A DNA stretch of 64,000 nt from the NCBI GenBank assembly GCA_964418745.1, contig CAYQMX010000014.1, positions 114,843-178,842 of the forward strand, in the 5' to 3' direction. Position 1 is the stretch's first letter, and each line of letters starts with the position of its first letter. Under the pieces are notes generated by a model, which did not search any database, was not told where the DNA came from, and saw only the letters and a list, made by a program, of their open reading frames with translations. A program made the position numbers and the translations under genes. Below are positions 63,197 through 64,000 of this stretch, piece after piece. The DNA comes from Scleromatobacter sp964418745 (GTDB lineage: Bacteria; Pseudomonadota; Gammaproteobacteria; Burkholderiales; Burkholderiaceae_C).

Positions 63197-64000
63197 ATGT
63201 CTTCGCTTCCCCCGTCCTCGACGCCGCCCCCGGGCGACGAATCCGCGCCCGTGTCGCTGTCCGCAGCCGACGCCGCGCCCGAGGCTTCGCCCGCTGCCGC
63301 AGCCACTGCGGAAACGCCGCCGCTGCCCGCGGACGACGCCCCCGCCGTCACGGCGCCGGCCGGCCAGGCCGAGCGCGCCGTCCAGGAGGACTGCGGCCCG
63401 CAACTCAAGAAGTTGTATCCGGCCCTGTTCTCCAACCCGCCCAAGCCGCTGAAGCTGCGCATCCAGGCCGACATCCAGGCGCGCTCGCCCGGGCTGTTCA
63501 CCAAGCCGCAGCTGTCCGCGTTCCTGCGCCGCTACACCGGCAGCCACGCGTACCTCAACGCGCTGGTCAAGGCCACGCACCGGTTCGACCTCGACGGCCA
63601 GGCCGGCGACGAGCTGAGCGACGAGCACCGCGTGGCGGCCACCGAGGAACTGGCGCGCCGCCGCGCCAATACCCAGGCCCGCATCGCGCTGGAGGCCGAG
63701 CAGCGCGCCAACCGCGCCACGCTGCTCCAGGAGTTCGAGGCCAACACGCTGCCGGCGGCCGAATTCGCCGCCGCCAAGGGCATCCCCGAAGCCGAGCTCG
63801 AACCGCTGATCGCGCGCGCCCGCAAGGAGGCGCTGGAGCCGCCGCCGGCGCCCGCGTTCAACCGCGATCGACGCGGCCCGCAGCACAACCGGGGCCCGCG
63901 TCCCGAAGGCCAGCGCGGCGCGCGCCCGCCGCGCGATGCCAACGCCGCGCCGGCCGCCACGGCGCCTGCCGATGGCACCGCGGCGCCCGCCGACACGCTG
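63197..64000 (+). CDS. ProQ/FinO-domain RNA-binding protein (partial)
   Basis: 268 codons to the window edge with no stop. After a Pro/Ala-rich 60-residue lead there is a ProQ/FinO domain (about 68-140): CGPQLKKLYPALFSNPPKPLKLRIQADIQ, FLRRYTGSHAYLNAL, HRFDLDG. Such domains bind small RNAs and mRNA 3-prime hairpins. The C-terminus is Arg/Gly-rich and then Ala/Pro-rich. The rest lies beyond 64000. The start at 63197 is the only ATG giving the full lead. Confidence 0.88.
   Translation, partial: MSSLPPSSTPPPGDESAPVSLSAADAAPEASPAAAATAETPPLPADDAPAVTAPAGQAERAVQEDCGPQLKKLYPALFSNPPKPLKLRIQADIQARSPGLFTKPQLSAFLRRYTGSHAYLNALVKATHRFDLDGQAGDELSDEHRVAATEELARRRANTQARIALEAEQRANRATLLQEFEANTLPAAEFAAAKGIPEAELEPLIARARKEALEPPPAPAFNRDRRGPQHNRGPRPEGQRGARPPRDANAAPAATAPADGTAAPADTL

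Overview
The window is 64 kb of very GC-rich DNA (about 70% by eye, with third codon positions almost all G or C), packed with tightly spaced genes in both directions. The gene families point to a betaproteobacterium of the order Burkholderiales, probably near Rubrivivax, Leptothrix or the Comamonadaceae. The pointers are a PEP-CTERM protein, glutathione-dependent formaldehyde oxidation, an AcoD/ExaC aldehyde dehydrogenase with its DUF779 partner, a LivKHMGF transporter and a ProQ-domain protein. No rRNA, tRNA, CRISPR array, transposase or phage gene was seen. It reads as a chromosomal backbone segment with accessory regulatory modules.

Layout. 0-10 kb: NYN/OST-HTH RNA-binding protein, acetoacetate decarboxylase next to 3-hydroxybutyrate dehydrogenase (ketone-body/PHB metabolism), a HAD phosphatase and a YgjP-like metallopeptidase in overlapping order, a membrane-anchored receiver protein, an MFS exporter and a GFA-family protein. 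10-20 kb: small membrane proteins (MAPEG, TspO, RDD), then an EF-G paralogue preceded by an elaborate leader of two short ORFs and mutually exclusive hairpins, then CHASE3, pirin, TRIC, GST, GNAT and PEP-CTERM genes. 20-30 kb: the formaldehyde pair adhC-fghA, a cistron of very small proteins under a LexA-type promoter, an ECF41-type sigma factor with its carboxymuconolactone decarboxylase partner, MarR/siderophore-interacting protein, and an operon of metallophosphoesterase, CuA-like cupredoxin, ECF sigma and anti-sigma. 30-45 kb: an ECF sigma plus giant Ser/Thr kinase locus, a WYL regulator beside a decayed NIPSNAP gene, acyltransferase/hydrolase, a trypsin-like protease, the aldehyde dehydrogenase locus with a candidate sigma-54 promoter, YceI, and a POT peptide transporter. 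45-64 kb: a GH39-GH144 glycosidase pair, a sugar dehydrogenase-like protein, an ornithine cyclodeaminase homologue, a nuclease-XPD helicase fusion, a complete branched-chain amino acid type ABC transporter, a DEAD-box helicase, a FUSC membrane protein, a DUF2059 lipoprotein and a truncated ProQ/FinO-domain gene at the right edge.

Most unusual signals. (1) A transcription-attenuator-like leader upstream of the EF-G paralogue, with 1:2, 2:3 and 3:4 pairings, followed by a second leader ORF containing another switchable hairpin. (2) A LexA-box promoter driving three overlapping or closely spaced mini-genes of 24, 33 (transmembrane) and 53 residues, resembling SOS-induced small-peptide systems. 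(3) A second LexA-type box over the promoter of a 73-residue protein. (4) Two promoters with the ECF41 signature and identical 16-nt spacing, in front of the sigma gene and its partner. All function statements are from reading the sequence and family knowledge; no database search was run.
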